A stretch of 64,000 nt of DNA from Sphingobium sp. CAP-1 (lineage in GTDB: Bacteria; Pseudomonadota; Alphaproteobacteria; Sphingomonadales; Sphingomonadaceae): assembly GCF_009720145.1 (NCBI RefSeq), contig NZ_CP046252.1:1736001-1800000 (forward strand). Reading direction: 5' to 3'. This document shows, one piece after another, positions 30,615 through 39,279 of the stretch (its first letter is position 1; each line of letters opens with the position of its first letter). A program made the position numbers and the translations under genes. A model generated the notes under the pieces. The model saw nothing but the letters and a program-made list of their open reading frames with translations, was not told where the DNA came from and ran no database searches.

Positions 30615-33213
30615 GGAGCGTCTCCTGCGTGCTTTGGGCAAGGATATTGGCGATGGCGGGTCGGCACGATCCGCAATTGGTCCCCGCACCGATCGCCTTG
30701 CCGACGGCGGCGACATCGACCAGTTGCTGATCGCGAATGGCGGCGACGATCTGGTTCAACCCGATGTCGAAGCAGACGCAGATGGTCGCACCCTTGTCCG
30801 GCTGGCTGCCGGGGCCGCGCGCCGCGAGGACGGAACCCCCGACGCCCTCAGCCTCAAGCTGCCGGATCAGCCAGTCGCGCGAGGGCAACAGGCCGGTGCG
30901 TGTAACGAACAGCACGCCGTTCAGCCTGCCTTCGCTGATGGTCGCGATGCGGCGGGTACCGCGCGAAGCGTCCATCGCCTCGACCCGGTCGCCCTTGGGC
31001 AGTAGCGCGTCGAGCCGCGCCGGGTCGCCATTGCCGGCGATCTCATAGAGCGCGCCGCCCGGCACAGTGATCTTCGTGGCCCACAGGCAGGGCAGCCGCA
31101 CCGGATCATTGCCGCGCAGGATCAGGAAGCCCTTCCATTCGGTCGCGACCTTTTCGACGCTGGCCGGGGTCGATTTGAAGCCCGGCTGGCCCGAATGGGG
31201 ATCGACCAGCGGTCGGGGCAACAGGCCGGTACGACCGCCATTGGACATCTGATCGGTCCAGTGGATCGGCGTGAAAATCTCGCCCTGCCGCTGGCCTTCG
31301 CTATAGGCCACGCGGAAGATGCTGTTGCCCTGCGCGGTCTGCACCCGCGCCAGATCGCGATCGCCGATGCCCAGTTCCGCCGCGTCGCGCGGGTGGATTT
31401 CGACCAACGGCTCCTCGCGATGGCGGGCCAGTTTGGGCGACAGGCCGGTGCGGCTCATCGTGTGCCACTGGTCGCGATAGCGGCCGGTGTTGAGCGTCAT
31501 CGGCCACTGCTTGAGCGGCTCCTGAATATCCATCTGCTTCGTCAGCACCAGCCGCGCCTTGCCGTCGGGCGTGGTGAAGCGGCCGTCGGCGAAGGGCCGC
31601 TCGCCACCCCAGCGGAACGGCGCCATCGCCTCATAGGCGTCATTGCCGATCGTTGCCTGCGCGCGCAGGTTCAACACCCGTGTCCCATCATTCTGATAGG
31701 CGGTCAGGCGCGCATGTTCGCGCCAGATGTCGGCGGGCCGGTCATAGGTGAAGGCGCTCTGCCAGCCCATGCGCCGGGCGACCTGCGTGACAATCCACCA
31801 GTCGGGCTGCACTTCGCCGGGCAGCGCCAGAAAGGGGCGCTGGCGGCTAACGGTGCGGTCGCTGTTGGTGACGGTGCCGTCCTTCTCGCCCCAGCCGGCG
31901 GCGGGCAGGCGGACATGGGCATGGGTGCTGCTGTCGGTGTCGGCCATGATGTCCGACACGACCAGGAAGGGGATCGACTCCAGCGCCTCGCGCACGCGGC
32001 CCGCATCGGGCAGCGACACGGCGGGGTTGGTCGCCATGATCCACAGCGCCTTGATCCGCCCTTCATCGATGGCGCGGAACAGATCGACGGCCTTCAGTCC
32101 CGGCTTGGTCGCCATGGCGGGCGCGGCCCAGAAACGGCCGACCCGCGCGACATTGTCCGGCGCGAAGTCCATATGCGCGGCCAAGGTCGAGGCAAGGCCG
32201 CCGACCTCGCGCCCGCCCATGGCGTTGGGCTGGCCGGTGATCGAGAAGGGCGCCGAGCCCGGCTTGCCGATGCGGCCGGTGGCGAGGTGGACGTTGATGA
32301 TCGCATTGACCTGATCGGTGCCGCGAATCGACTGGTTGATGCCCTGACTGAACATCGTGACCGTGCGCGGGGTCGCGGCGAACAGCTTGTAGAACTGCTC
32401 CAGCAGTGCGGGCGCGATGTCGCAGGTTTTCGCGGTAGTCCACAGGTCGTGGCCAGTGCGGATATGCTCCCAGAAACCTTCGGGCGCGTTCACATGATCC
32501 GCGACGAAGGCCGGGTCGGTGATCCCCTCGGCATCACACCAGGCGAGCAGGCCGTTCATCAGCGCAACGTCGGTGCCCGGCTTCACTGGCAGATGCAGGT
32601 CGGCGTCCTCGCACGTTTCGGTGCGGCGCGGGTCGATGACGACCAGCTTGGTGCCGCGCGCGGCGCGGGCGGCCTGAATGCGCTGATAGACGATGGGATG
32701 GCACCAGGCCGTATTGGACCCGACCAGCACGATCAGGTCGGCTTCCTCCAGATCGTCATAGCTGGCAGGCACCACATCCTCACCGAAGGCGCGGTTATGC
32801 CCGGCGACCGCGCTCGACATGCAGAGGCGGCTGTTCGTGTCGATGTTCGCCGATCCGATGAAGCCCTTCATCAGCTTGTTGGCGACATAATAATCTTCGG
32901 TCATCAACTGGCCGGAGACATAGAAGGCAACGCTGTCGGGGCCGTGCCGGTCGATCGTCTCGCGGAATTTTTTCGCGACGAGGTCCAGCGCCTTGTCCCA
33001 GCTCGCACGCTTGGCGCCGATCATCGGGTGCAGCAGCCGGCCGGTCAGGCCCACCGTCTCGCCCAGATGCGTGCCCTTCGAACAGAGGCGTCCGCCATTG
33101 GCGGGATGCGCCTCGTCGCCCTTGATCGTCACGGCGCGCGGCCCGATCGGCGTGGCCGAAATGCCGCAACCGACACCGCAATAGGCGCAGGTGGTGCGGA
33201 TGGCCTGATTCAT
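30601..33213 (-). CDS. nasA: Assimilatory nitrate reductase catalytic subunit
   Basis: 870 residues. It reduces nitrate to nitrite in the cytoplasm with a bis-MGD molybdenum centre and a 4Fe-4S cluster. Seen: TTCAYCGVGCGI cluster motif at the start, GRLCSKGTHLGET, the likely Mo-ligand cysteine in NSRLCMSSAVAGHNRAFGED near residue 130, GQPNAMGGREVGGLA, LNTGRYRDQWHTMSRTG, and a C-terminal BFD-like [2Fe-2S] domain (ICVCFDIGLNQIV, GTNCGSCRPAI). No signal peptide, as expected. Two hairpins in the gap before it separate it from nirD. Confidence 0.96.
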   Translation of the reverse strand: MNQAIRTTCAYCGVGCGISATPIGPRAVTIKGDEAHPANGGRLCSKGTHLGETVGLTGRLLHPMIGAKRASWDKALDLVAKKFRETIDRHGPDSVAFYVSGQLMTEDYYVANKLMKGFIGSANIDTNSRLCMSSAVAGHNRAFGEDVVPASYDDLEEADLIVLVGSNTAWCHPIVYQRIQAARAARGTKLVVIDPRRTETCEDADLHLPVKPGTDVALMNGLLAWCDAEGITDPAFVADHVNAPEGFWEHIRTGHDLWTTAKTCDIAPALLEQFYKLFAATPRTVTMFSQGINQSIRGTDQVNAIINVHLATGRIGKPGSAPFSITGQPNAMGGREVGGLASTLAAHMDFAPDNVARVGRFWAAPAMATKPGLKAVDLFRAIDEGRIKALWIMATNPAVSLPDAGRVREALESIPFLVVSDIMADTDSSTHAHVRLPAAGWGEKDGTVTNSDRTVSRQRPFLALPGEVQPDWWIVTQVARRMGWQSAFTYDRPADIWREHARLTAYQNDGTRVLNLRAQATIGNDAYEAMAPFRWGGERPFADGRFTTPDGKARLVLTKQMDIQEPLKQWPMTLNTGRYRDQWHTMSRTGLSPKLARHREEPLVEIHPRDAAELGIGDRDLARVQTAQGNSIFRVAYSEGQRQGEIFTPIHWTDQMSNGGRTGLLPRPLVDPHSGQPGFKSTPASVEKVATEWKGFLILRGNDPVRLPCLWATKITVPGGALYEIAGNGDPARLDALLPKGDRVEAMDASRGTRRIATISEGRLNGVLFVTRTGLLPSRDWLIRQLEAEGVGGSVLAARGPGSQPDKGATICVCFDIGLNQIVAAIRDQQLVDVAAVGKAIGAGTNCGSCRPAIANILAQSTQETLHAAE

Positions 33214-33270
33214 ACCCTTACCTCTTGATCGAAAAGGGGAGAGAATGGGGTGGAGGCGGGCGCCGCAAGG

Positions 33271-33323
33271 GATGGCCAGCGCCCATCCTCCACCCGGATT
33301 CCCGCTGGCAAGAGCGGGAATCC
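33271..33323. repeat. Two hairpins between nasA and nirD
   Basis: GGATGG...CCATCC (33271-33288 region) is followed by a perfect ten-base palindrome GGATTCCCGC (33296-33305), loop of eight, GCGGGAATCC (33314-33323). The second belongs with the short palindromes at 13925 and 3115. Neither has a T-run. Within an operon such elements can change the stability of the downstream or upstream messenger segment. Confidence 0.6.
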
Positions 33324-33328
33324 GTAGC

Positions 33329-33664
33329 TCATGCCGCCGCCTTGAGCGCGGCCGGACGGGCGATCAGGATACGACCGCCCTCCTCTTTCACCGCGATGGT
33401 CGGCGTGCAGCCCTCGTCCGCGCCCTGCGCCTCGCCCGTTTTCAGGGCGATGTTCCAGTTATGGAGCGGGCAGGCGACGCTGTGGCCATGGACGATGCCC
33501 TGGCTCAGCGGACCCTTTTTGTGTGGGCATTCATTGACCAGCGCGAAAACCTGATCGTCGCCGGTGCGGAATACGGCGATTTCCTTGCTCCCGGCGATCT
33601 GCACCGTGCGGGCGCCGCGCTGGGGAATGTCGGCCAGCGTTCCGATGTCGATCCAGTCGGTCAT
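33329..33664 (-). CDS. nirD: Nitrite reductase small subunit (Rieske-type NirD)
   Basis: 111 residues from ATG 33664 (MTDWIDIGTLADIPQRGARTV), with GGAG nine bases upstream; a GTG three codons earlier that overlaps the nirB stop is an alternative. It has the Rieske cluster residues, NECPHKKGPLSQG and ACPLHNWNIAL, which many enteric NirD proteins lack. It partners NirB in reducing nitrite to ammonium. Directly downstream of nirB. Confidence 0.94.
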   Translation of the reverse strand: MTDWIDIGTLADIPQRGARTVQIAGSKEIAVFRTGDDQVFALVNECPHKKGPLSQGIVHGHSVACPLHNWNIALKTGEAQGADEGCTPTIAVKEEGGRILIARPAALKAAA

Positions 33665-33669
33665 GTCGT

Positions 33670-36192
33670 TCACTCCGCAGCGATGGCGATGGGTTCAAGC
33701 GGCTGGTGCAGTTCGGCGTTGGCGCCGGCTGCGCGTTCGGCCCAGGGATCATCCTGACTGAAGCTTTGCGAATAGAGGAAGCGCGCGCGCAGATGTTCCC
33801 GCCCCGCTTCATCTTCCACGATGCGCTGCTTGATATACTCAACCCCGACCCGCTCGATCCAGGGCGCGGTGCGCTCCAGATAGCGGGCTTCCTCGCGGTA
33901 GAGCTGGGTGAAGGCGGCGCAATAATCCATCGCCTCCTGCTCGGTCGCGACCTTGCACAGCAGGTCGGTAGCGCGGACATGGATGCCGCCATTACCGCCG
34001 ACATGCAGTTCATAACCGGAGTCGACGCAGACAACGCCAAAGTCCTTGATCGTCGCTTCCGCGCAATTGCGGGGGCAGCCCGACACCGCGATCTTGAACT
34101 TGTGGGGCATCCACGATCCCCAGGTCATCCGCTCGATCTTGACGCCAAGGCCGGTGGAATCCTGTGTGCCGAAGCGACACCATTCGGACCCGACGCAGGT
34201 CTTTACCGTGCGCAACGACTTGCCATAGGCATGACCCGACACCATGCCCGCGGCATTGAGGTCAGCCCAGACGGCGGGCAGATCTTCCTTCTTGATGCCG
34301 AAAATGTCGAGGCGCTGACCACCGGTGACTTTCACCATCGGCGCATCATATTTCTCGACCACATCGGCGATGGCGCGCAGTTCGCGCGGGTTGGTCAGGC
34401 CGCCCCACATGCGCGGCACCACCGAGTAGGTGCCGTCCTTCTGGATATTGGCGTGCATCCGTTCGTTGACGAAGCGACTCTGCTGATCGTCCTGATATTC
34501 GCCGGGCAGCGCGCAGAGCAGATAATAGTTGAGCGCCGGACGGCAGGAGGAGCAGCCATCCGGGGTCGACCAGTGCAGCAACTGCATCACTTCCGGGATC
34601 GAGCGCATATTCTGCGCCACGATCTCACGACGGACATCGTCATGGGTGAAACTGGTGCATTTGCACATGGTCTTGGGACCGGACTTCACATCGTCGCCCA
34701 GCACCACCGCCAGCAGATTCTCGACAAGGCCGGTGCAGGAGCCGCAGCTCGCCGACGCCTTGCAAGTGGCCCGAACAGCGTCGAGGCTGCAATTGCCTGC
34801 CTCGATGCAGGACACGACCTGGCCCTTGCTGACGCCGTTGCAGCCGCAAATCTCGGCATCGTCCGAGAGCGCCGCAACGGCCGCCTTAGGGTCCAGCGCG
34901 CCTCCTCCAGAGGCGAAGGCCTGACCGAAGATCAGCAGGTCGCGAATGTCGCTGACATCTTCCTCGCGCTTCAACAGGTCGAAATACCAGCCGCCATCGA
35001 CGGTATCGCCATAGAGAACGGCGCCGATAATCTTGTCATCCTTGACGATGACGCGCTTGTAAACCCCGCGCGAGGCATCGCGCAGGACGATGTCCTCGCA
35101 GCCTTCGCCGCCGGAGAAATCACCCGCAGAGAAAACGTCCAGCCCGGCAACCTTGAGCTTGGTCGAGGTTACAGAGCCTTTATAGCCCGTATGCTGATCG
35201 GTCAGGCCGTCGGCGAGGCTGCGACACATGTCCCACAGCGGCGCGACCAGACCATAGACATTGCCGTCATGCTCGACGCATTCGCCAACCGCGAGGACAT
35301 CGGGGTCGCTCGTGACCATATGGTCATCGACCTTGATACCGCGATTGACATCGAGGCCGGCTTCACGCGCCAGAGCGGTCGAAGGACGGATGCCCACCGC
35401 CATGACGACCAGGCTGGCGGGGATTTCGCGACCATCCTTCAGGCGGACGCCCTCGACCTTGCCGTCGCCATAAATGGCTTCGGTATTGGCGCCGGTCAGG
35501 ATGGTCTGGCCGCGCCCTTCCAGCGCGCTCTTGAGCAGCCAGCCCGCCGCTTCATCGAGCTGCCGCTCCATCAGCGTGTCCATCAGGTGGATGACCGTCA
35601 CCTTCATGCCGCGCAGGGTCAGGCCATGCGCCGCTTCCAGCCCCAGCAGACCGCCGCCAATCACCACAGCGCTGCCGCCACCGGCCGCCTCGCCGGCTTC
35701 CGCCGCCGCCAGCATGGTGTCGACATCTTTCATGTCGCGGAAGCTGATGACGCCGGGCAGATCCTTGCCCGGCACCGGGATGATGAATGGATCTGAACCC
35801 GTTGCGATCAGCAGCTTGTCATAGCCGATGGTGCGACCCGACTGGCTCGTGACACTCTTGACGGTGCGGTCTATGGCCGTCACCGGATCGCCCGCGATCA
35901 GTTCGATGCCGTTGTCGGCGTACCATTCGCGACTATTGATGATGATGTCATCGAAGCTCTTTTCTCCGGCCAGAACCGGCGAGAGCATGATGCGGTTATA
36001 GTTCACATAAGGTTCCGCCCCGAAGATGGTGACGCGATAGCGTCCCGCATCCCGCGCCAGCAGTTCCTCGACCGCGCGGCAGCCAGCCATGCCATTGCCG
36101 ACGACCACCAAATGTTCACGAACATCCTCGAACGGCACCAGGACATCGTCCTGCGCCTCCGCCCGATTCTCGTCCTTGACCTGAAACTCCAT
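33670..36192 (-). CDS. nirB: NAD(P)H-dependent assimilatory nitrite reductase large subunit
   Basis: 840 residues. FAD/NAD domain: LVVVGNGMAGCRAVEELLAR at residue 30, VVIGGGLLGLEAAHGL near 165. A BFD-like [2Fe-2S] domain follows (ICGCNGVSKGQVVSCIEAGNC, CKASASCGSC near 480), with a second NirB cysteine group (CKCTSFTHDDVRR, GCSSCRPALNYYL). The C-terminal sulfite/nitrite reductase half has CVGSEWCRFGTQDSTGLG and VSGCPRNCAEA, which bind the 4Fe-4S-siroheme. It reduces nitrite to ammonium. Its long leader carries ANTAR-type hairpins and a terminator. Confidence 0.97.
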   Translation of the reverse strand: MEFQVKDENRAEAQDDVLVPFEDVREHLVVVGNGMAGCRAVEELLARDAGRYRVTIFGAEPYVNYNRIMLSPVLAGEKSFDDIIINSREWYADNGIELIAGDPVTAIDRTVKSVTSQSGRTIGYDKLLIATGSDPFIIPVPGKDLPGVISFRDMKDVDTMLAAAEAGEAAGGGSAVVIGGGLLGLEAAHGLTLRGMKVTVIHLMDTLMERQLDEAAGWLLKSALEGRGQTILTGANTEAIYGDGKVEGVRLKDGREIPASLVVMAVGIRPSTALAREAGLDVNRGIKVDDHMVTSDPDVLAVGECVEHDGNVYGLVAPLWDMCRSLADGLTDQHTGYKGSVTSTKLKVAGLDVFSAGDFSGGEGCEDIVLRDASRGVYKRVIVKDDKIIGAVLYGDTVDGGWYFDLLKREEDVSDIRDLLIFGQAFASGGGALDPKAAVAALSDDAEICGCNGVSKGQVVSCIEAGNCSLDAVRATCKASASCGSCTGLVENLLAVVLGDDVKSGPKTMCKCTSFTHDDVRREIVAQNMRSIPEVMQLLHWSTPDGCSSCRPALNYYLLCALPGEYQDDQQSRFVNERMHANIQKDGTYSVVPRMWGGLTNPRELRAIADVVEKYDAPMVKVTGGQRLDIFGIKKEDLPAVWADLNAAGMVSGHAYGKSLRTVKTCVGSEWCRFGTQDSTGLGVKIERMTWGSWMPHKFKIAVSGCPRNCAEATIKDFGVVCVDSGYELHVGGNGGIHVRATDLLCKVATEQEAMDYCAAFTQLYREEARYLERTAPWIERVGVEYIKQRIVEDEAGREHLRARFLYSQSFSQDDPWAERAAGANAELHQPLEPIAIAAE

Positions 36193-36221
36193 CCCTGCGT
36201 CTCCGGAAAAGAAAAAACAAA

Positions 36222-36344
36222 AAAGCCGCCATCCTGACCCCCGGTTAGAACCGAAAGTCAGGATGGCGGCTTTGCCATCATATGGGCCTTGCCGGTTCTA
36301 CCCTGAACCGCCGCAGCCATGTAAGGAAGGACAACCTTGTCCCT
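36222..36344 (-). promoter_or_regulatory. NasT/ANTAR antitermination leader of nirB
   Basis: On the minus strand: hairpin P1 (36329-36342 core, GGAC, hexaloop AAGGTT, GTCC); hairpin P2 (36293-36310, perfect stem CGGTTC/GAACCG, hexaloop AGGGTA); then a terminator with perfect 17-base arms (36222-36238 and 36257-36273) followed by a T-run. Both hexaloops have A at position 1 and G at position 4, the known ANTAR signature. In addition the 3' arm of P2 (TAGAACCG) is complementary to CGGTTCTA in the terminator loop, so the two may compete. Confidence 0.85.
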
Positions 36345-36520
36345 TGCACTGCACCATAGATCGAATCATCGATTCGCTCAAGCGATAACGTCATACCGCT
36401 GTCATCAGGACACCAACCTGCCCTGAATTCAGCGTTTTTTTGTTCGACACGCCGATCGTCGCGGCAACATGAGATCGTCACCTTCGCGGATGCGACATGG
36501 CACAACGCCACCGCCGCACG
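36345..36520 (-). promoter_or_regulatory. Promoter region of the nirB operon
   Basis: No gene. The start of the nirB transcript must lie here, between the narK terminator and the P1 hairpin. It contains a seven-T run (36435-36441) and a GATGATTCGAT stretch but no convincing sigma-54 or NtrC site that I can identify. Confidence 0.4.
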
Positions 36521-36591
36521 AAAAAATCGGCCCCTTCGAACGAAAGGGCCGATCCAGACAAAGGGCGGCGGACCCAGCCGGTCGCCGCCCT
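36521..36591 (-). terminator. Terminator of the nitrate transporter gene
   Basis: On the minus strand the distal hairpin ATCGGCCC...GGGGCCGAT (36526-36553) ends in six T residues. A perfect nine-base stem AGGGCGGCG/CGCCGCCCT (36562-36591) precedes it. This isolates narK from the nirB transcript, so the two rely on separate leaders. Confidence 0.85.
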
Positions 36592-36602
36592 CCTCCCCAA
36601 AT

Positions 36603-37847
36603 TCAGATGCGCGCGCCGCTTTTCCAGGTAGCGCGCCACTTCGCCTTGACCAGCGACACGCCCAGGAAGGCGAGAACCGCAAGGCCCGCGAAGATCAGGA
36701 AGCCGGGCGCGAAGCTGCCGGTCAACTGCTTGGCCAGACCCAGCGAACTGGCAAGATAGAAGCCGCCAACGCCGCCGGCCATGCCAACCAGGCCGGTCAT
36801 GATGCCGATTTCCGCGGCGAAACGCTGCGGCACGAGCTGGAACACCGAGCCGTTGCCAACGCCCAGCGCCAGCATGGCGAGGACGAAGCAGCCGAGTGCA
36901 GCGGGCAGCGTGGTGGCATAGGAGACACCGGCCAGCGCCAGCGCGGCGACCAGATAGACAATCATCAGCGCCTTGACGCCGCCGATCCTGTCGGCGAGCG
37001 CGCCGCCCATCGGCCGCACCAGCGACCCGGCAAAGACGCAGCCGGCGGTGCAATAGCCCGCAACGATCGGGGTCAGGCCGAACTGGTCGGTGAAATAGAT
37101 TGGCAAACTGGCGGCCAGGCCCACAAAACCGCCGAAGGTGACGGAATAGAAGGCCATCAGCCACCAGGCGTCAGCCTGCTTCAAGGGCGCGAAATATTCC
37201 ACGATCTTCTTGGGTGCAGGCGCGTTGGGTGCGTCCTTGGCCATGATCATATAGAGGACGAACACGATCGAGAGCGGGATGCAGGCCAGACCCAGCACAG
37301 CGTTCCAGCCGAAAATCTTGGCCAGCACCGGCGCGAACAGCGACGCCAGCACCGTGCCCGAATTGCCCATGCCGGCAAGACCCATCGCCTTGCCCTGATG
37401 TTCAGCCGGATACCAGCGACTGGCCAGCGGCAGCGCGATCGCGAAGCTCGCCCCGGCAAAGCCCAGAATGACACCCAGCGCCAGCGTGCCGCCGAAACTG
37501 TTGATGCCCATCACCCAAGCGGTGAACAGACCGGCGATGACGATCACCTGGCTGATCGCGCCCGCCAGTTTCGGGCCGATACGATCGACCAGCAGGCCGT
37601 TGACGACGCGCAGCAGCGCGCCAACCAGCGTCGGCGTGGCGACCATCAACCCCTTTTCCGCCGGCGTCAGCGCCAGCGTCTTGGAAATCATGGGCGCCAG
37701 CGGTCCCAGCAGCACCCACACCATGAAGGCAAGGTCGAAATAAAGAAAGGCGGCGATCAAGGTCGGCGTATGGCCGGCCTTCCAGAAGCTGGTCGCGGGC
37801 GCAGGAGCGGCGTCCTGTCCTTCGCGATCCCAATAAGCGGTTGCCAT
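36603..37847 (-). CDS. Nitrate/nitrite transporter, major facilitator superfamily (NarK/NasA type)
   Basis: 414 residues from ATG 37847; the upstream frame reads back into the leader. Twelve hydrophobic segments. NarK family marks: FLYFDLAFMVWVLLGPLAP in helix 1, LLRVVNGLLVDRIGPK, the GFAGASFAIALPLASRWYPAEHQGKAMGLAGMGNSGT block, and LVRPMGGALADRIGG, with two glycine-rich nitrate signature segments. It imports nitrate, probably also nitrite. It has its own leader with a hexaloop hairpin and terminator, and an intrinsic terminator downstream. Confidence 0.94.
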   Translation of the reverse strand: MATAYWDREGQDAAPAPATSFWKAGHTPTLIAAFLYFDLAFMVWVLLGPLAPMISKTLALTPAEKGLMVATPTLVGALLRVVNGLLVDRIGPKLAGAISQVIVIAGLFTAWVMGINSFGGTLALGVILGFAGASFAIALPLASRWYPAEHQGKAMGLAGMGNSGTVLASLFAPVLAKIFGWNAVLGLACIPLSIVFVLYMIMAKDAPNAPAPKKIVEYFAPLKQADAWWLMAFYSVTFGGFVGLAASLPIYFTDQFGLTPIVAGYCTAGCVFAGSLVRPMGGALADRIGGVKALMIVYLVAALALAGVSYATTLPAALGCFVLAMLALGVGNGSVFQLVPQRFAAEIGIMTGLVGMAGGVGGFYLASSLGLAKQLTGSFAPGFLIFAGLAVLAFLGVSLVKAKWRATWKSGARI

Positions 37848-37879
37848 GCTACGTCCCCAATATATGGAAAATGGACACG

Positions 37880-37971
37880 AAAAAAGCCGCAGGCCGGACA
37901 TCACCCTATGGCGAATCCGATCAGCGGCTTTGCTGCGAAATCTGGTGAGGATGGCGCCCCACCCTTGGGAC
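37880..37971 (-). promoter_or_regulatory. NasT/ANTAR-type leader of the nitrate transporter gene
   Basis: On the minus strand a hairpin GTCCC, hexaloop AAGGGT, GGGGC (37956-37971) shows A at loop position 1 and G at 4. It is followed by a terminator whose stem AAAGCCGC/GCGGCTTT spans 37883-37931 and ends in TTTTTTCG. Upstream, GCGCG-ACGAAG-CGCGC near 37985-38000 also has a six-base loop beginning with A but lacks G at position 4. The layout parallels the nirB leader though the loop between the terminator arms is long. Confidence 0.7.
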
Positions 37972-38061
37972 AGCACATCCGAATAAGCGCGCTTCGTCGC
38001 GCGACTCCTGCCTTATCTCGCGAATCGCTTGATGTTGCAAGGCACAAAATTGCGCGCCAAA

Positions 38062-39279
38062 TCAGCGCGACGGCGCAAATCCCGCCAGGAAATCGTCGAT
38101 CCGCTCCGGATCGAACACCCGCCCGTCAAAGAAACGGTCCGGCCCCAGCGTCAGTTCGCCCTGCCGCGATCCCACCGCCAGCGGCATGTTCACCGCGCCC
38201 TCCAGCTTCATGCTGGCACCCGGCATCGGCACCCCGCTGTCGGCCAGCGCGCGACGGAAAATGTCGGGCCGGAACACCGCTCCCGCCTTCGCCACCGTGG
38301 CAGCATCATGATCGACCATGTTCCATCGGACGAGTTGCGAATAGATCCACAGCGCCTGACTGCGCCAGGGGAAGGGTGTCGCTTCCCGGCTGAACAGCAT
38401 GAAATCGGGGTTGGCGATCGGTGGCTCCCCTGCCCGCGCGATAATCTGTCCGCCCAGCGCGCGCAGGATGAAGTCGGCCGGCTGGTCAACATAGCGCGGA
38501 TCGGCCAGCAAATCGGCCAACGTTTCATGATGCGCCGGATCGTCGCACCAGGCCGCCGCCCGCACCAGCGCGCGCAGCAGCCGATCGACCGTGTCGGGAT
38601 TTTCCTCCAGCCACGGCTCGCGGAAGGCCAGCACCTTTTCCACCCCGCGCCGCCAGATGCGCTCGCCGATCGCCACCGTTTCGGCCAGGCCCGCATGGAC
38701 CGCCGCCGTGCCCCAGGGTTCGCCGGCGATGAAGCCGTCAATCTCGCCCGCGCGCATCGCCTCCACCGTCAGCGACGGCGGCAGTACGCGCAGCACCACA
38801 TCCCTGTCCGGGTCCACTCCCGCGCTCGCCAGCCAGTAGCGCAGCATGATCGCATGGCTGGAAAAGCGGTGGACGACGCCGATCACCGGCTTGCGCTTCC
38901 ACAGGCCGATCGCGGCGGCGAAATCATGCGCGGTACCCAGCGGATCAGCCAGCCGCGCGGTCAGATCCGGCTCCAGCGCGGCGGCGAAATCACTCGCCAT
39001 CACCAGCATATTGCCGTTGACGTTGAGCTTGTAGGGCGCGGCAAGCGGCGCGGGCTGCTGACTAAGGCCCAGCGTCACCGCCACCGCCAGCGGCGCCAGC
39101 ATCTGCGCGGCATGAACCTGCCCGAACACCAGCCGGTCGCGCAGCGTCGCCCAGCTCGTCGTACGGATGAGGTCAAGCGACAGCCCCTCCGCCTCGGCAA
39201 AGCCCTTCTCGCGCGCAGCGACCAGCACGGCGGCATCGGTCAGCGGCAGGAAGGCGATTTTCAGATTGGTCGTCATCAT
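38062..39279 (-). CDS. nasS: Nitrate-sensing protein NasS (NrtA-like, cytoplasmic)
   Basis: 405 residues related to the nitrate ABC binding protein NrtA: KIAFLPLTDAAVLVAAREKGFAEAEGLSLDL, QMLAPLAVAVTLGL, HRFSSHAIMLRYWLASAGVDPDRDV, GFIAGEPWGTAAV, ALWIYSQLVRWNMVDHD. It has no signal peptide, the mark of NasS, which stays in the cytoplasm, binds NasT without nitrate and releases it with nitrate. The gene follows nasT directly. Its ATG overlaps the nasT reading frame as given, probably because that frame runs on past its true stop. Confidence 0.92.
   Translation of the reverse strand: MMTTNLKIAFLPLTDAAVLVAAREKGFAEAEGLSLDLIRTTSWATLRDRLVFGQVHAAQMLAPLAVAVTLGLSQQPAPLAAPYKLNVNGNMLVMASDFAAALEPDLTARLADPLGTAHDFAAAIGLWKRKPVIGVVHRFSSHAIMLRYWLASAGVDPDRDVVLRVLPPSLTVEAMRAGEIDGFIAGEPWGTAAVHAGLAETVAIGERIWRRGVEKVLAFREPWLEENPDTVDRLLRALVRAAAWCDDPAHHETLADLLADPRYVDQPADFILRALGGQIIARAGEPPIANPDFMLFSREATPFPWRSQALWIYSQLVRWNMVDHDAATVAKAGAVFRPDIFRRALADSGVPMPGASMKLEGAVNMPLAVGSRQGELTLGPDRFFDGRVFDPERIDDFLAGFAPSR

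Noticed and set aside
31195..35796. Long plus-strand open frames (677 and 696 codons) opposite nasA and nirB
   Set aside because: Antisense shadows of strongly supported enzymes; their translations show no domains or ribosome sites.
38035..38055. Sigma-54-like GGCAC...TTGC near the nasS end
   Set aside because: Spacing between the GG and GC pairs is one base short and the orientation faces away from the transporter gene.
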